A stretch of 64,000 bases of DNA from NCBI RefSeq assembly GCF_016756395.1, contig NZ_AP018365.1, forward strand, positions 5,211,001-5,275,000. Reading direction: 5' to 3'. The DNA is from Streptomyces sp. SN-593. GTDB lineage: Bacteria > Actinomycetota > Actinomycetes > Streptomycetales > Streptomycetaceae. This document shows, piece by piece, positions 51,225 to 61,080 of this stretch. How positions within the stretch are numbered: the first letter of the stretch is position 1; each line of letters begins with the position of its first letter. Below the pieces are notes generated by a model, which was not told the origin of the DNA, did not search any database, and worked only from the letters and a program-made list of their open reading frames with translations. A program made the translations under genes and the position numbers.

Positions 51225-52382
51225 ATGGCTGACGAACCCCTGGTCCTGGGTATCGAGACCTCCTGCGACGAGACCGGCGTCGGCATCGTCCGCGGCCACA
51301 CCCTGCTCGCCGACGCCGTCGCCTCCAGCGTGGACGAGCACGCCCGCTACGGCGGCGTGGTGCCCGAGGTCGCCAGCCGCGCGCACCTGGAGGCCATGGT
51401 CCCGACCATCCAGCGCGCCCTGAAGGACGCCGGGGTCAGTGCCCGCGACCTGGACGGCATCGCCGTCACCGCCGGCCCGGGGCTGGCGGGCGCGCTGCTG
51501 GTCGGCGTCTCGGCCGCCAAGGCGTACGCCTACGCGCTCGGCAAGCCGCTGTACGGCGTCAACCACCTGGCCTCGCACATCTGCGTCGACCAGCTCGAAC
51601 ACGGCGCGCTGCCCGAGCCGACGATGGCCCTGCTGGTCTCCGGCGGCCACTCCTCGCTGCTGCTCGCCCCCGACATCACCGGCGACGTCCGCCCGCTCGG
51701 CGCGACCATCGACGACGCGGCCGGCGAGGCGTTCGACAAGGTCGCCCGGGTGCTCGGCCTCGGCTTCCCCGGCGGCCCGGTGATCGACCGCCGCGCCCGC
51801 GAGGGCGACCCCTCGGCGATCGCCTTCCCGCGCGGCCTGACCGGGGGGCGCGACCCGCTCTACGACTTCTCCTTCTCCGGCCTGAAGACCGCCGTGGCCC
51901 GCTGGGTCGAGGCGCGCCGCAGGGACGGCCAGGACGTGCCGGTCGCCGACGTGGCGGCGTCCTTCCAGGAGGCCGTGGTCGACGTGCTGACCCGCAAGGC
52001 CGTCCGCGCCTGCAAGGACCACGGCGTCGACCACCTGATGATCGGCGGGGGAGTGGCCGCCAACTCCCGGCTGCGCGCGCTCGCCCAACAGCGCTGCGAG
52101 GACGCGGGCATCCTGCTGCGGGTGCCGCGCCCCGGGCTGTGCACGGACAACGGCGCGATGGTCGCCGCGCTCGGCGCCGAGATGGTCGCCCGCGGCCGCG
52201 CGGCCTCCACGCTCGACCTGCCCGCCGACTCCTCGCTGCCGGTCACCGAGGTCTCGGTCCCCGGCCACACCCACGACGCGGACGCCCCCCACGGCCACGC
52301 CGGCGGCAGCGGCCACGGCCCCGCGCACACCCATGACCACGACCACGTGCACGAGTTGAGCAAGGACAACCTCTACGGATGA
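51225..52382 (+). CDS. tsaD: t6A synthase TsaD with histidine-rich tail
   Basis: Threonylcarbamoyl transferase for t6A37 of ANN-decoding tRNAs; 385 residues. Metal ligands H114 and H118 sit in VNHLASH; ASKHA motifs GIETSCDETG and GGGVAANSRLR are present. The last 40 residues form an unusual tail with ten histidines (GHTHDADAPHGH, THDHDHVH). Its stop overlaps the following gene by four bases. Confidence 0.95.
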   Translation: MADEPLVLGIETSCDETGVGIVRGHTLLADAVASSVDEHARYGGVVPEVASRAHLEAMVPTIQRALKDAGVSARDLDGIAVTAGPGLAGALLVGVSAAKAYAYALGKPLYGVNHLASHICVDQLEHGALPEPTMALLVSGGHSSLLLAPDITGDVRPLGATIDDAAGEAFDKVARVLGLGFPGGPVIDRRAREGDPSAIAFPRGLTGGRDPLYDFSFSGLKTAVARWVEARRRDGQDVPVADVAASFQEAVVDVLTRKAVRACKDHGVDHLMIGGGVAANSRLRALAQQRCEDAGILLRVPRPGLCTDNGAMVAALGAEMVARGRAASTLDLPADSSLPVTEVSVPGHTHDADAPHGHAGGSGHGPAHTHDHDHVHELSKDNLYG

Positions 52383-52639
52383 CCGTCACGCTGATGTGGG
52401 AGGCGGCCGCGGCCGACGACCGCGGCGCCGAGCTCCTGGACTGGGCCCGGCGGCAGGAACTGTCCGACACGCCCCAGCGGGTGGAGTACCTGACCGCGCC
52501 CGGTGACCGGGTGCTCGTCATCAGCTGGTGGGACGCGCCCTACGGCGCCGAGCTGCCCGAACTGCCCGATCCGCCGCCGGAACTGGTCCGCCGCCAGGTG
52601 CACCGCTGGCGGTTCGTCTCGGTCGCGGTCACGCCCTGA
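52379..52639 (+). CDS. Small conserved hypothetical protein
   Basis: 86 residues; ATG 52379 overlaps the tsaD stop codon (ATGA), so it is probably translationally coupled to tsaD. It has several tryptophans (WEAAAA, ISWWDAPYG, RWRF) and no recognised catalytic motif. It converges on, and overlaps by 11 bp, the methyltransferase gene. Function unknown. Confidence 0.75.
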   Translation: MTVTLMWEAAAADDRGAELLDWARRQELSDTPQRVEYLTAPGDRVLVISWWDAPYGAELPELPDPPPELVRRQVHRWRFVSVAVTP

Positions 52640-53822
52640 TCCGGCCGTCCCACGCCGCCGGCCCGCCCACGAGCATGGCCGGCGCGCCCGCCGTCCGGGT
52701 CAGGAACACCGTCGCCTCGTGCGGCCCCTGCGGCCGTACCCGGCGCCTCAACTCCTCCGGCTCCATGGCGAATCCGCGCTTCTTCACCGTCAGCCGGCCC
52801 ACCCCGCGCTCACGCAGCAGCGCCTTGAGCCGCTTGAGGTTGAACGGCAGCGCGTCCCGGATCTCGTACGCCGCCGCGTACGGCGTCGGGTGCGGCACGT
52901 CGCCGGTGACGTACGCGATGGTCGGGTCGATCAGCCCGCCGCCGACCTCCTCGGCGACCAGGGCGACCAGGTGCGCGCGGATGACCGCGCCGTCCGGCTC
53001 GTACAGGTACCGGCCGACCGGGCGCACCCGCGGGGCCGGCGGCGGGCCGGGCGCGGCGAGGCCCGCCCCGCCCGGCAGCAGGGTGGCGCGCACCGTGCCG
53101 GGCCCGGTGCCGAACCACAGCGCGGCCTCCTTCACCTCGCCCCGGTCCGAGACCCACTCCGCCTCGGCGTCCCCGGGCACCGCCTCGTGCGGCACCCCCG
53201 GCGCGACCTTCACCGCCGCGTACGGCACCGCGCGCGCCGCGTCCAGCGCCCAGGACAGCGGCGGGGAGTACGCCTCCGGGTCGAACGTGCGGCCCCGGCC
53301 GGAGCGGCGCGCCGGGTCCACGAACACCGCGTCGTACCCGGCGGTGTCCACGTCGGCGACGTCCGCGCAGCGCACCTCGATCCGGTCGGCCAGGCCCAGC
53401 GCCCGCGCGTTGGCCCGCGCCACCGCGCAGGTCAGCGGGTCGCGGTCCACCGCCAGCACCTCGATGCCCGCGCGGGCCAGCGCGACCGCGTCGCCCCCGA
53501 CGCCGCCGCACAGGTCGGCCAGCCGCCGCACGCCCAGCGCCCGGAACCGCTCCGCCCGGTGCGCGGCGACCGCGGCTCGGGTCGCCTGCTCGACACCGTT
53601 CGGCGTGAAGTACATCCGCGCCGCGTCCTCGGCCGCGAACTTCGCCGCGGCGCGCTGCCGCAGCCGGCTCTGCCCGAGGGCCGCGGAGACCAGTTCCGGC
53701 GGGTGGGCCCGCCGCAGCCGGGTGGCCGCGGCCAGCTCGTCCGCCGGGTCGTGGTCGCGCAACTCGCGCAGCAGCTCCTGCCCTTCGCCGGTCAGCAGGG
53801 CATCGAATTCCTCGGGGTTCAC
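52629..53822 (-). CDS. Class I SAM-dependent methyltransferase, THUMP-like
   Basis: 397 residues. The SAM-binding motif DLCGGVGGDAVALARAG and acidic VLAVDRDP follow an N-terminal helical region; DPARR follows motif IV position, and the C-terminal part matches the THUMP-like domain of actinobacterial rRNA/tRNA-type methyltransferases. The substrate is unknown. GTG 53822 is preferred because GACAAT lies six bases upstream (leaderless). It is divergent from groES, sharing the CIRCE region. Confidence 0.85.
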   Translation of the reverse strand: MNPEEFDALLTGEGQELLRELRDHDPADELAAATRLRRAHPPELVSAALGQSRLRQRAAAKFAAEDAARMYFTPNGVEQATRAAVAAHRAERFRALGVRRLADLCGGVGGDAVALARAGIEVLAVDRDPLTCAVARANARALGLADRIEVRCADVADVDTAGYDAVFVDPARRSGRGRTFDPEAYSPPLSWALDAARAVPYAAVKVAPGVPHEAVPGDAEAEWVSDRGEVKEAALWFGTGPGTVRATLLPGGAGLAAPGPPPAPRVRPVGRYLYEPDGAVIRAHLVALVAEEVGGGLIDPTIAYVTGDVPHPTPYAAAYEIRDALPFNLKRLKALLRERGVGRLTVKKRGFAMEPEELRRRVRPQGPHEATVFLTRTAGAPAMLVGGPAAWDGRIRA

Positions 53823-53875
53823 GCCTCCATTGTCCGCGCCCCGGCGCCGGGCGCGGACCCGTTCGTGCGGCTCTG

Positions 53876-53902
53876 CTGGCACTCCGCTTGACCGAGTGCT
53901 AA
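53876..53902 (+). promoter_or_regulatory. CIRCE operator 1
   Basis: CTGGCACTC-N9-GAGTGCTAA, a close match to the HrcA-binding CIRCE consensus; the groES -35 box lies in its spacer. Confidence 0.85.
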
Positions 53903-53916
53903 GCGCGTCCTAGTCT
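53888..53916 (+). promoter_or_regulatory. groES promoter
   Basis: TTGACC (53888-53893), 17-bp spacer, TAGTCT (53911-53916). Predicted transcription start lies near 53923 inside CIRCE 2, so HrcA would block it directly. Confidence 0.75.
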
Positions 53917-53921
53917 CGGTT

Positions 53922-53948
53922 CTGGCACTCGGCCCCGCTGAGTGCCAG
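53922..53948 (+). promoter_or_regulatory. CIRCE operator 2
   Basis: CTGGCACTC-N9-GAGTGCCAG, a perfect 9-bp inverted repeat. With operator 1 it brackets the promoter; centre spacing is 46 bp. Confidence 0.85.
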
Positions 53949-54049
53949 AACTCAGCGACGGGCAGGTCCGGCACCCGCGACGACGGGCCTACCAGGTCGC
54001 CGACCCAGACAGACACTCCCGTGAGCCCTTTGAAGGGGGAGGTCGGATC

Positions 54050-54358
54050 GTGACGACCGCCAGCACCAAGGTTGCCATCAAGCCGCTTGAGGACCGCATC
54101 GTGGTCCAGCCGCTCGACGCCGAGCAGACCACGGCCTCGGGCCTGGTCATTCCGGACACCGCCAAGGAGAAGCCCCAGGAGGGCGTCGTCCTGGCCGTGG
54201 GCCCGGGCCGCTTCGAGGACGGCAACCGCCTGCCGCTCGACGTCGCCGTCGGCGACGTCGTGCTCTACAGCAAGTACGGCGGCACCGAGGTGAAGTACAA
54301 CGGCGAGGAGTACCTCGTCCTCTCGGCCCGCGACGTTCTCGCGATCATCGAGAAGTAA
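54050..54358 (+). CDS. groES: Co-chaperonin GroES
   Basis: Heptameric lid of the GroEL chaperonin; 102 residues from GTG 54050, which follows GGGGGAGG. The mobile loop region DAEQTTASGLVIPDTAKEK and the end YLVLSARDVLAIIEK are typical. It is controlled by two CIRCE operators and followed by groEL1 after 131 bp. Confidence 0.97.
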   Translation: MTTASTKVAIKPLEDRIVVQPLDAEQTTASGLVIPDTAKEKPQEGVVLAVGPGRFEDGNRLPLDVAVGDVVLYSKYGGTEVKYNGEEYLVLSARDVLAIIEK

Positions 54359-54384
54359 TCTTCCGGCCCACCACAGCCGTGATC

Positions 54385-54428
54385 CCGCCCCGGGACTCCG
54401 CGCCCTCTTCCGGCCGGGGCCGGGGCGG
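54385..54428 (+). other. Long-range hairpin between groES and groEL
   Basis: CCGCCCCGG (54385-54393) can pair with CCGGGGCGG (54420-54428) across 26 nt. It may separate or process the groES and groEL1 messages, or partly terminate. Confidence 0.4.
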
Positions 54429-54489
54429 TTTCGTTGACCGTCCTCACTGACTGACGACGACATACGAGTAGACGAGGTAGTTCGCAGGC

Positions 54490-56112
<1,623 letters not shown>

Positions 56113-56148
56113 CGCGCTCCCGCGCCACAGGCCCCTCCGCGGCCTTGA

Positions 56149-56190
56149 GGGCCCGCCACCTCGTGCACCGAGGTGGCGGGCCCCGGTCGT
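56149..56190 (+). terminator. Terminator after groEL1
   Basis: A perfect 15-bp stem (56149-56163 with 56169-56183, 5-nt loop) closes the groESL operon; no T-run. Confidence 0.75.
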
Positions 56191-56302
56191 TCGCGGGTAC
56201 GGGGCGAAGGGCCGGTGGAAGCGGGGTGCGTCCGCCGGCGCGCGGGGGGAGCGGGGGAGCGGGCACGTGTCCGACGGTGCACGGGCCCGGTGGCCCGCGC
56301 CC

Positions 56303-57091
56303 CTACTTCCGGGCGCCGCGCAGCTTCGGGTCGTAGCGGCCGGTCCGGCCGGCCGCGGCGCTGAAGAGCGTCGGGGGCACGTGGCGGGCGAGCGAGACCG
56401 CCACCTTGTAGCGGGCGGACGGGACGCTGACGACACGGCCCCTGGCCAGGTCGCGCAGCGCGGCGGCGACGACCGCGTCCGCGTCGAGCCAGGCCCACGA
56501 CGGCAGCCCGGAGGCGTCCATGCCCGCCCGCGCGTGGAACTCGGTGCGCACGAAACCCGGGCACAGGGCGAGGAAGCGCACCCCCGAGCCGCGCAGTTCG
56601 TGCGCGATCCCCTCGGTGAACCGCACCGCCCACGCCTTGCTCGCCGCGTAGGTGCCGCGCGGCATGTAGGCGGCGACCGAGGAGACGTTCACCACGAAGC
56701 CGTGCCGCCGCTCCCGCATGCCCTCCACCGCGGCCGTGGTCAGCCGCAGCACCGCCTCGCAGTGCACCTTGAGCATCCGCACCTCGTCCTCGATCGGCGC
56801 GTCGAGGAAGGCGCCGCGGTTGCCGAACCCGGCGTTGTTCACCAGCACGTCCACCGGCCGGGCCGGCTCGCGCAGCCGCGCCTCGACCGCCGCGATCCCG
56901 GCGTCCGCCGCGAGGTCCGCGGCGAGCACCTCCACCTCGACGCCGTACCGCTCGCGCAGGTCCGCCGCGGACCGGGCGAGCCGCTCGGCGTCCCGCGCGA
57001 CCAGCACCAGGCCGTGTCCGTCGGCGGCGAGCCGGCGGGCGAAGGCCGCGCCGAGTCCCGCGGTCGCCCCGGTCACCAGAGAAGTCGTCAT
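56303..57091 (-). CDS. Short-chain dehydrogenase/reductase
   Basis: NAD(P)-dependent oxidoreductase, 262 residues, classical SDR. TGATAGLG at residues 7-14, NNAG at 85-88, serine 137/138, and Y148-x3-K152 form the full catalytic set. Substrate is unknown. Its ATG lies six bases after a -10-like TAGGCT (leaderless), which abuts the MITE-like element ending at 57103. Confidence 0.9.
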   Translation of the reverse strand: MTTSLVTGATAGLGAAFARRLAADGHGLVLVARDAERLARSAADLRERYGVEVEVLAADLAADAGIAAVEARLREPARPVDVLVNNAGFGNRGAFLDAPIEDEVRMLKVHCEAVLRLTTAAVEGMRERRHGFVVNVSSVAAYMPRGTYAASKAWAVRFTEGIAHELRGSGVRFLALCPGFVRTEFHARAGMDASGLPSWAWLDADAVVAAALRDLARGRVVSVPSARYKVAVSLARHVPPTLFSAAAGRTGRYDPKLRGARK

Positions 57092-57102
57092 GCCGCCAGC
57101 CT

Positions 57103-57266
57103 AGGGTCTGTCCGGCCGATCCTGCCGGGATCGCGGCGCCCGGCACCGCACCGCCCCCGCGGTGCCGAAGCCTCCACGGGCGACCCGGTACGCGGATGCT
57201 TCTCCGCCTTGCGATGCACGGCGCCGGACGCCGCGAGCCCGACCGGCACGATCCGCCGGACAGCCC
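57103..57266. mobile_element. MITE-like element with terminal inverted repeats
   Basis: Left arm 57104-57143 (GGGTCTGTCCGGCCGATCCT start) and right arm 57224-57266 are imperfect inverted repeats; both outer ends read C(T/C)AGGG(T/G)CTGTCCGG inward. About 80 bp lie between, with no ORF. A solo copy of the left end lies after bldM. No transposase is seen, so mobilisation would be in trans. The element lies between the SDR and MOSC genes. Confidence 0.65.
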
Positions 57267-57324
57267 CTGGGAGCGACCGGGCGCCGACGACGCGGTGCCC
57301 CGACCGCGCACCGCGGCGCGCCGG

Positions 57325-57972
57325 TCAGCGGGACAGGCGGCGACGGATCGCGGCACGGTCCTCGGCGGGGAACGCGGGCAACTCGACCAGCAGCGGCAGC
57401 AGCCCGGGTTCGGTGGTCACCGCGCGGAAGGACAGCGCGACCGTCACCTCGTGGTCGGGCCGGTCCACCACCCGCACCGCGTCGCCCGCGCTCACCTCTC
57501 CCGGCTCGACCACCCGCAGGTACGGTCCCGGCAGCGCGGCCGCCACGAACCGCCGCGTCCACCCGGCCTCCGCCAGCCAGCCGGCGAAGGTCGCGCACGG
57601 GATGCGCGGGCAGGACACCTCCAGCAGCGCCGAGCCGATCCGCCACCGCTCGCCGATCAGCGCGGAGTTGACGTCGATCCCGGACGTGGTCAGGTTCTCC
57701 CCGAAGGAGCCGTTGGGCAGCCGGCGGCCCAACTCCTCCTGCCAGCCGTCCAGGTCCTCCCGGGCGTACGCGTAGACGGCCTGGTCGCTGCCGCCGTGGT
57801 GCTCCACGTCGTACGCCCGGTCGCCCGCCAGCCCGACCGCGCCGGTCCCCTTCGGACCCGGCGCCGTCACGGCCACCGGCCCGGCGACCGGCCACTTGTC
57901 GATGCCGGTCGCCGGCAGCCGCTTCCACGGGTTCGGCCGCGGCCGCCCGATGTTGACGGTCAGTACCTTCAC
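57325..57972 (-). CDS. MOSC-domain protein (YiiM-like)
   Basis: 215 residues; MOSC domains bind sulphur or molybdopterin cofactors. Conserved GDRAYDVEHHGG and SFGENLTT, with C126 in CPRIPCATF as the likely catalytic cysteine (C121 also present). In related proteins it detoxifies hydroxylated nucleobases or aids molybdoenzymes. Start uncertain (GTG 57972 or 57981). GNAT gene lies 26 bp upstream. Confidence 0.85.
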   Translation of the reverse strand: MKVLTVNIGRPRPNPWKRLPATGIDKWPVAGPVAVTAPGPKGTGAVGLAGDRAYDVEHHGGSDQAVYAYAREDLDGWQEELGRRLPNGSFGENLTTSGIDVNSALIGERWRIGSALLEVSCPRIPCATFAGWLAEAGWTRRFVAAALPGPYLRVVEPGEVSAGDAVRVVDRPDHEVTVALSFRAVTTEPGLLPLLVELPAFPAEDRAAIRRRLSR

Positions 57973-57998
57973 GCCCCTCACCCGTCCGCCGCTCCTCG

Positions 57999-58775
57999 TC
58001 AGCCCGCCGCGCGGACGTACGGCGTGGTGGTCGCCAGCGCGGCGAAGCCCAGCCGCTCCAGGATCGGCCGGCTCTGGTCGGAGGCGTCCACCTGGAGGTA
58101 CCGGCAGCCGCGCGCGGCGGCCACGCGGGCGCGGTGCGACACCAGCGCCCGGTAGACGCCCCGGCCGCGCCATTCCTCCACGGTGCCGCCGCCCCACAGG
58201 CTCGCGAACCGCGTGCCCGGGTGGAACTCCATCCGCGCGGCGCACACCGCCCGGTCGCCCGCCATCGCCACGGTCATCGCGACGTCGGGGTCGCCGACGT
58301 GCGCCAGCAGCCGCTCCCGCAGCCGGGCGGAGTCCCTGCCGAACGCCTGCTCGTGCACGTCGGCGACCAGGTCGACGCCGGCCGCGTCGGTCACCTGCAC
58401 CAGCCGCACGCCCTGCGGCGCTGGGGTGTCCTGCGGCAGGTCGGCGATCTCCGCGACCATCAGGGTCTCCGCGGGCTCGGCCACGAAGCCGGCGCCCGCG
58501 AGGCGCTCCGGGAGGTCCGCGGGGAGGTCGTACGAGTACAGCTTCCACTCGAACTCGCGGCCCGCGCCCGCGTCGGAGCGCAGCCACGCGAGCTGCGCGG
58601 CGATCGCCCGGTCGGCCTCGGCGGCGCCCTCCGCCGCGAACCCCGACCACACCACCCCGGCCCACCCGGCCGGCCCCTCGCCCTCCACCAGCCGCACGAC
58701 CCCCTCCGGGGCCACCGGCCCCGCACCCCGCCTCATCTGCGCGTCGAACGTCTCCCGCACCTGCCCGATGTCCAT
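57999..58775 (-). CDS. GNAT acetyltransferase
   Basis: 258 residues. The C-terminal GNAT domain has the acetyl-CoA loop region TVEEWRGRGVYRALVSHRAR and ILERLGFAALATTTPY; the N-terminal half looks like a degenerate GNAT fold. Substrate unknown. A TAGAGT -10 lies six bases upstream of the ATG (leaderless). Probably co-transcribed with the MOSC gene. Confidence 0.88.
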   Translation of the reverse strand: MDIGQVRETFDAQMRRGAGPVAPEGVVRLVEGEGPAGWAGVVWSGFAAEGAAEADRAIAAQLAWLRSDAGAGREFEWKLYSYDLPADLPERLAGAGFVAEPAETLMVAEIADLPQDTPAPQGVRLVQVTDAAGVDLVADVHEQAFGRDSARLRERLLAHVGDPDVAMTVAMAGDRAVCAARMEFHPGTRFASLWGGGTVEEWRGRGVYRALVSHRARVAAARGCRYLQVDASDQSRPILERLGFAALATTTPYVRAAG

Positions 58776-58843
58776 CCCGGCACTCTAGGCCGCCCCCTCC
58801 CCCCGTTCCGCCCATTTTTCCGCCGGGAGTACCCGTGCCTTTC

Positions 58844-59147
58844 GAGGGGCGCGGGGAACGGCGCGCCCAGCCCGACCGGACCGCAAGGTCCCTCAACCGA
58901 CAGAACCCCCCACCTCGGGGGAGGGGTTCGCCGGAACCACCGGCGCTGTCCGAGGGGCGCGGGGAACTGCGCGCCCAGCCCGATCGGACCGCAAGGTCCC
59001 TCAACTGACAGAGCCCTCCGCCTCGGGGGAGGGGTTCGCCGGAACCACCGGCGCTGTCCGAGGGGCGCGGGGAACGGCGCGCCCAGCCCGACCGCACCGT
59101 AAGGTCCCGCAACCGACAGAACCCCCCACCCCGGGGGGACCCGCCCA
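58844..59147. repeat. Tandem array, 108-bp period
   Basis: Units begin GAGGGGCGCGGGGAAC at 58844, 58952 and 59060; the first two are near-identical, the third diverged and partial. Each contains GGGCGCG/CGCGCCC separated by GGGAAC-G bases, the same core as the array at 44951. It fills the gap between divergent GNAT and LysR promoters. No gene supported. Confidence 0.9.
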
Positions 59148-59151
59148 CCCC

Positions 59152-59157
59152 TATCGT
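59152..59157 (+). promoter_or_regulatory. -10 box of a leaderless LysR transcript
   Basis: TATCGT lies seven bases before GTG 59165, consistent with transcription starting at the start codon. Confidence 0.45.
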
Positions 59158-59164
59158 GGGAGCC

Positions 59165-60115
59165 GTGATCGAGGCACGCCACCTGCGGGTCCTGCGCGCG
59201 GTGGCGCGCACCGGCTCCTTCTCCGCCGCCGCCCGCGAACTGGGCTGCACCCAGCCCGCCGTGAGCCAGCAGATGAAGGCGCTGGAGGGCGCGGCGGGCA
59301 CCCCCCTGCTGGTCCGCGGCGCCCGCGAGATGCGGCTGACGGAGGCCGGCGACGCGCTCGTCCGGCACGCCGCCGGCATCCTCGCCGGGCTGACCGCCGC
59401 CGAGGAGGAGGTCGCGGCGATCGCGGGTCTGCGGGCCGGACGGGTCCGGCTCGCCTCCTTCCCCTCGGGAAGCTCCACCCTCGTGCCGGCCGCCGTCGCC
59501 GCCCTGCGCGCCCGCCATCCGGACACCCGCGTCTCGCTGGTCGAGGCGGAACCGCCCACGTCGGTGGAGATGCTGCGGGCCGGCGACTGCGACATCACGC
59601 TCGCGTTCCGCTACGTGGACCTGCCGACGCCCGCCGAGGAGTCCTGGTCCGACCTGGTGGTGCGCCCCCTGTCCACGGACCGGCTGGTCGGCCTGGTCCC
59701 GCGGGACCACCGGCTGGCAGCGGCGTCGGCCGCGGACGCCGCCGTCCCGCACGGCTCACCGGCGACGGCGCCGCCCGTGCCGTACGCGGAGCTGGCCGCC
59801 GAGCAGTGGATCGCCGGGTGCCCGCGCTGCCGCCGACACCTGGTCGAGGTCTGCGAGCGGGCCGGCTTCACCCCCCGGATCGACTTCGCCACCGACGACT
59901 CCCCGGCGGTGGTCGGCCTGGTCGCCGCCGGTCTGGGCGTCGCGGTGCTCCCCGAACTCGCGTTGGCGGCGGTGCGGACCGACGGCGTGGCGGTCCTGGA
60001 CATGGCGCCCGCGGTGGAGCGCGAGGTCGTGGCGCTCACCCTCCCCGACCTCGCCCGCGTCCCCGCGGTGGACATGATGCTCACCCGGCTGAGCCGGGCG
60101 GCGGTGCGTTCGTGA
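59165..60115 (+). CDS. LysR-family transcriptional regulator
   Basis: 316 residues. Winged helix-turn-helix at the N terminus (LRVLRAVARTGSFSAAAREL, QPAVSQQMKALE) and a periplasmic-binding-like effector domain (VRLASFPSGSSTLVP). A CPRCRRH segment near residue 219 is uncommon and could sense metal or redox. GTG 59165 matches the family start. Targets unknown; it is divergent from GNAT-MOSC and could regulate them. Confidence 0.9.
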   Translation: MIEARHLRVLRAVARTGSFSAAARELGCTQPAVSQQMKALEGAAGTPLLVRGAREMRLTEAGDALVRHAAGILAGLTAAEEEVAAIAGLRAGRVRLASFPSGSSTLVPAAVAALRARHPDTRVSLVEAEPPTSVEMLRAGDCDITLAFRYVDLPTPAEESWSDLVVRPLSTDRLVGLVPRDHRLAAASAADAAVPHGSPATAPPVPYAELAAEQWIAGCPRCRRHLVEVCERAGFTPRIDFATDDSPAVVGLVAAGLGVAVLPELALAAVRTDGVAVLDMAPAVEREVVALTLPDLARVPAVDMMLTRLSRAAVRS

Positions 60116-60175
60116 GCCGCCGGTGAGCCGGCCCCTGCGGGCACAGGGTCCGAGGCGCCCCCGCCGACGCCCTGT

Positions 60176-60191
60176 GAAGAATCGATTCTTC
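60176..60191. repeat. 16-nt perfect AT-rich palindrome between LysR and whiD
   Basis: GAAGAATCGATTCTTC is a perfect palindrome in very GC-rich DNA, 23 bp downstream of whiD and 60 bp downstream of the LysR gene. It could be a bidirectional terminator hairpin or a protein-binding site. Confidence 0.6.
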
Positions 60192-60214
60192 GGTACGGTC
60201 GCGCGGTCCCGCGG

Positions 60215-60724
60215 TCAGTAGATGTGCAGCGGCTCGCCGTCCCGGTCGGGATCCATGTCCAGGTCGGGCTCGCCGTCGTACGGGTCGTAGTCGTCGTGGC
60301 GGCCGTGCGGGTCCCCGTCGGCGTCCGCCACGGCCTCGTCGGCCTCGGCGTCCTCCACGTCGGCGTACCGCTCGTACCGCCTGCGCTCGCGGTCCCGCTC
60401 GCGTTCGCGCTCCCGCTCGTCGTCGTCGCGGTCGGGGGCGGCGCGGTGGCGGGAGCGGCCCATCATGGCCTCGCGCTCGTCCTCGGTGAGGCCGCCCCAC
60501 ACGCCGTACGGCTCGCGCACGGCCAGCGCGTGGGTGGCGCACTCCGCGCGGACCGGGCAGCGCATGCACACCTCCTTGGCGGCGGCCTCGCGCGCGCTGC
60601 GGGCGGCGCCGCGCTCACCCTCGGGGTGGAAGAACAGCGAGCTGTCGACGCCGCGGCAGGCGGCGACAAGCTGCCAGTCCCATAGGTCCGCGTTGGGGCC
60701 GGGAAGGCGGGAGAAGTCTGCCAT
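60215..60724 (-). CDS. whiD: WhiB-family regulator WhiD with long charged tail
   Basis: Developmental regulator needed for spore maturation in S. coelicolor; iron-sulphur protein that binds the principal sigma factor. 169 residues. C23, C53, C56 and C62 bind the [4Fe-4S] cluster and GVWGG forms the turn. The start ADFSRLPGPNADLWDWQL is diagnostic for WhiD. S. coelicolor WhiD is about 112 residues by memory; here residues about 97-169 form an Arg/Glu then Asp/Tyr-rich tail. Its position next to bldM is conserved. Confidence 0.92.
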   Translation of the reverse strand: MADFSRLPGPNADLWDWQLVAACRGVDSSLFFHPEGERGAARSAREAAAKEVCMRCPVRAECATHALAVREPYGVWGGLTEDEREAMMGRSRHRAAPDRDDDERERERERDRERRRYERYADVEDAEADEAVADADGDPHGRHDDYDPYDGEPDLDMDPDRDGEPLHIY

Positions 60725-60791
60725 TGCTCATCCCCTCGAAACGTGGGTGACGGCCTGGGAGGCCGGCTTCGCTCAGCCGTACGTCCGACCG

Positions 60792-60816
60792 TACATCTAC
60801 TGTCGTAGTAGATGTA
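60792..60816. promoter_or_regulatory. 10-bp perfect inverted repeat upstream of whiD
   Basis: TACATCTACT-GTCGT-AGTAGATGTA, 68 bp from the whiD start codon in the shared regulatory region of whiD and bldM. Candidate developmental operator; binding protein unknown. Confidence 0.55.
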
Positions 60817-61080
60817 AATATGACTCATCGCCAATCTAGCGACGATTACCCCACGCACCAGAAAAGAGCCGCCAAACAGTGCAAAATCCTTCATAGGACC
60901 CGTTTGGCATAATTCGCCGCCCCGGATGCTGGGCCGCGCGAGTGGTGCTCCGCCCCTCGCGCGGATGAATCAGGCCGCCCGCCGCCTCGGAAAACACGGC
61001 CGCCTCGCCCATCTGACCTGCGACATGGTCGATTCGTACACGCGTGATCACGTAGAGTGCACACGACCGTGATCCGACGT
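60817..61080. promoter_or_regulatory. whiD-bldM divergent regulatory region
   Basis: The whole whiD-bldM gap (60725-61238) is non-coding. Besides the listed sites it holds a CGTGATCACG palindrome at 61043-61052 and a -10-like TAGAGT at 61053-61058 (second bldM promoter possible), and an AT-rich block around 60890-60915. I see no small gene. Confidence 0.45.

Noticed and set aside
58844..59147. CRISPR or coding repeat
   Set aside because: Contiguous 108-bp units, no spacers, no plausible product.
60225..60685. Plus-strand gene opposite whiD
   Set aside because: Antisense shadow of whiD; the cysteine pattern and start of WhiD are unambiguous on the minus strand.
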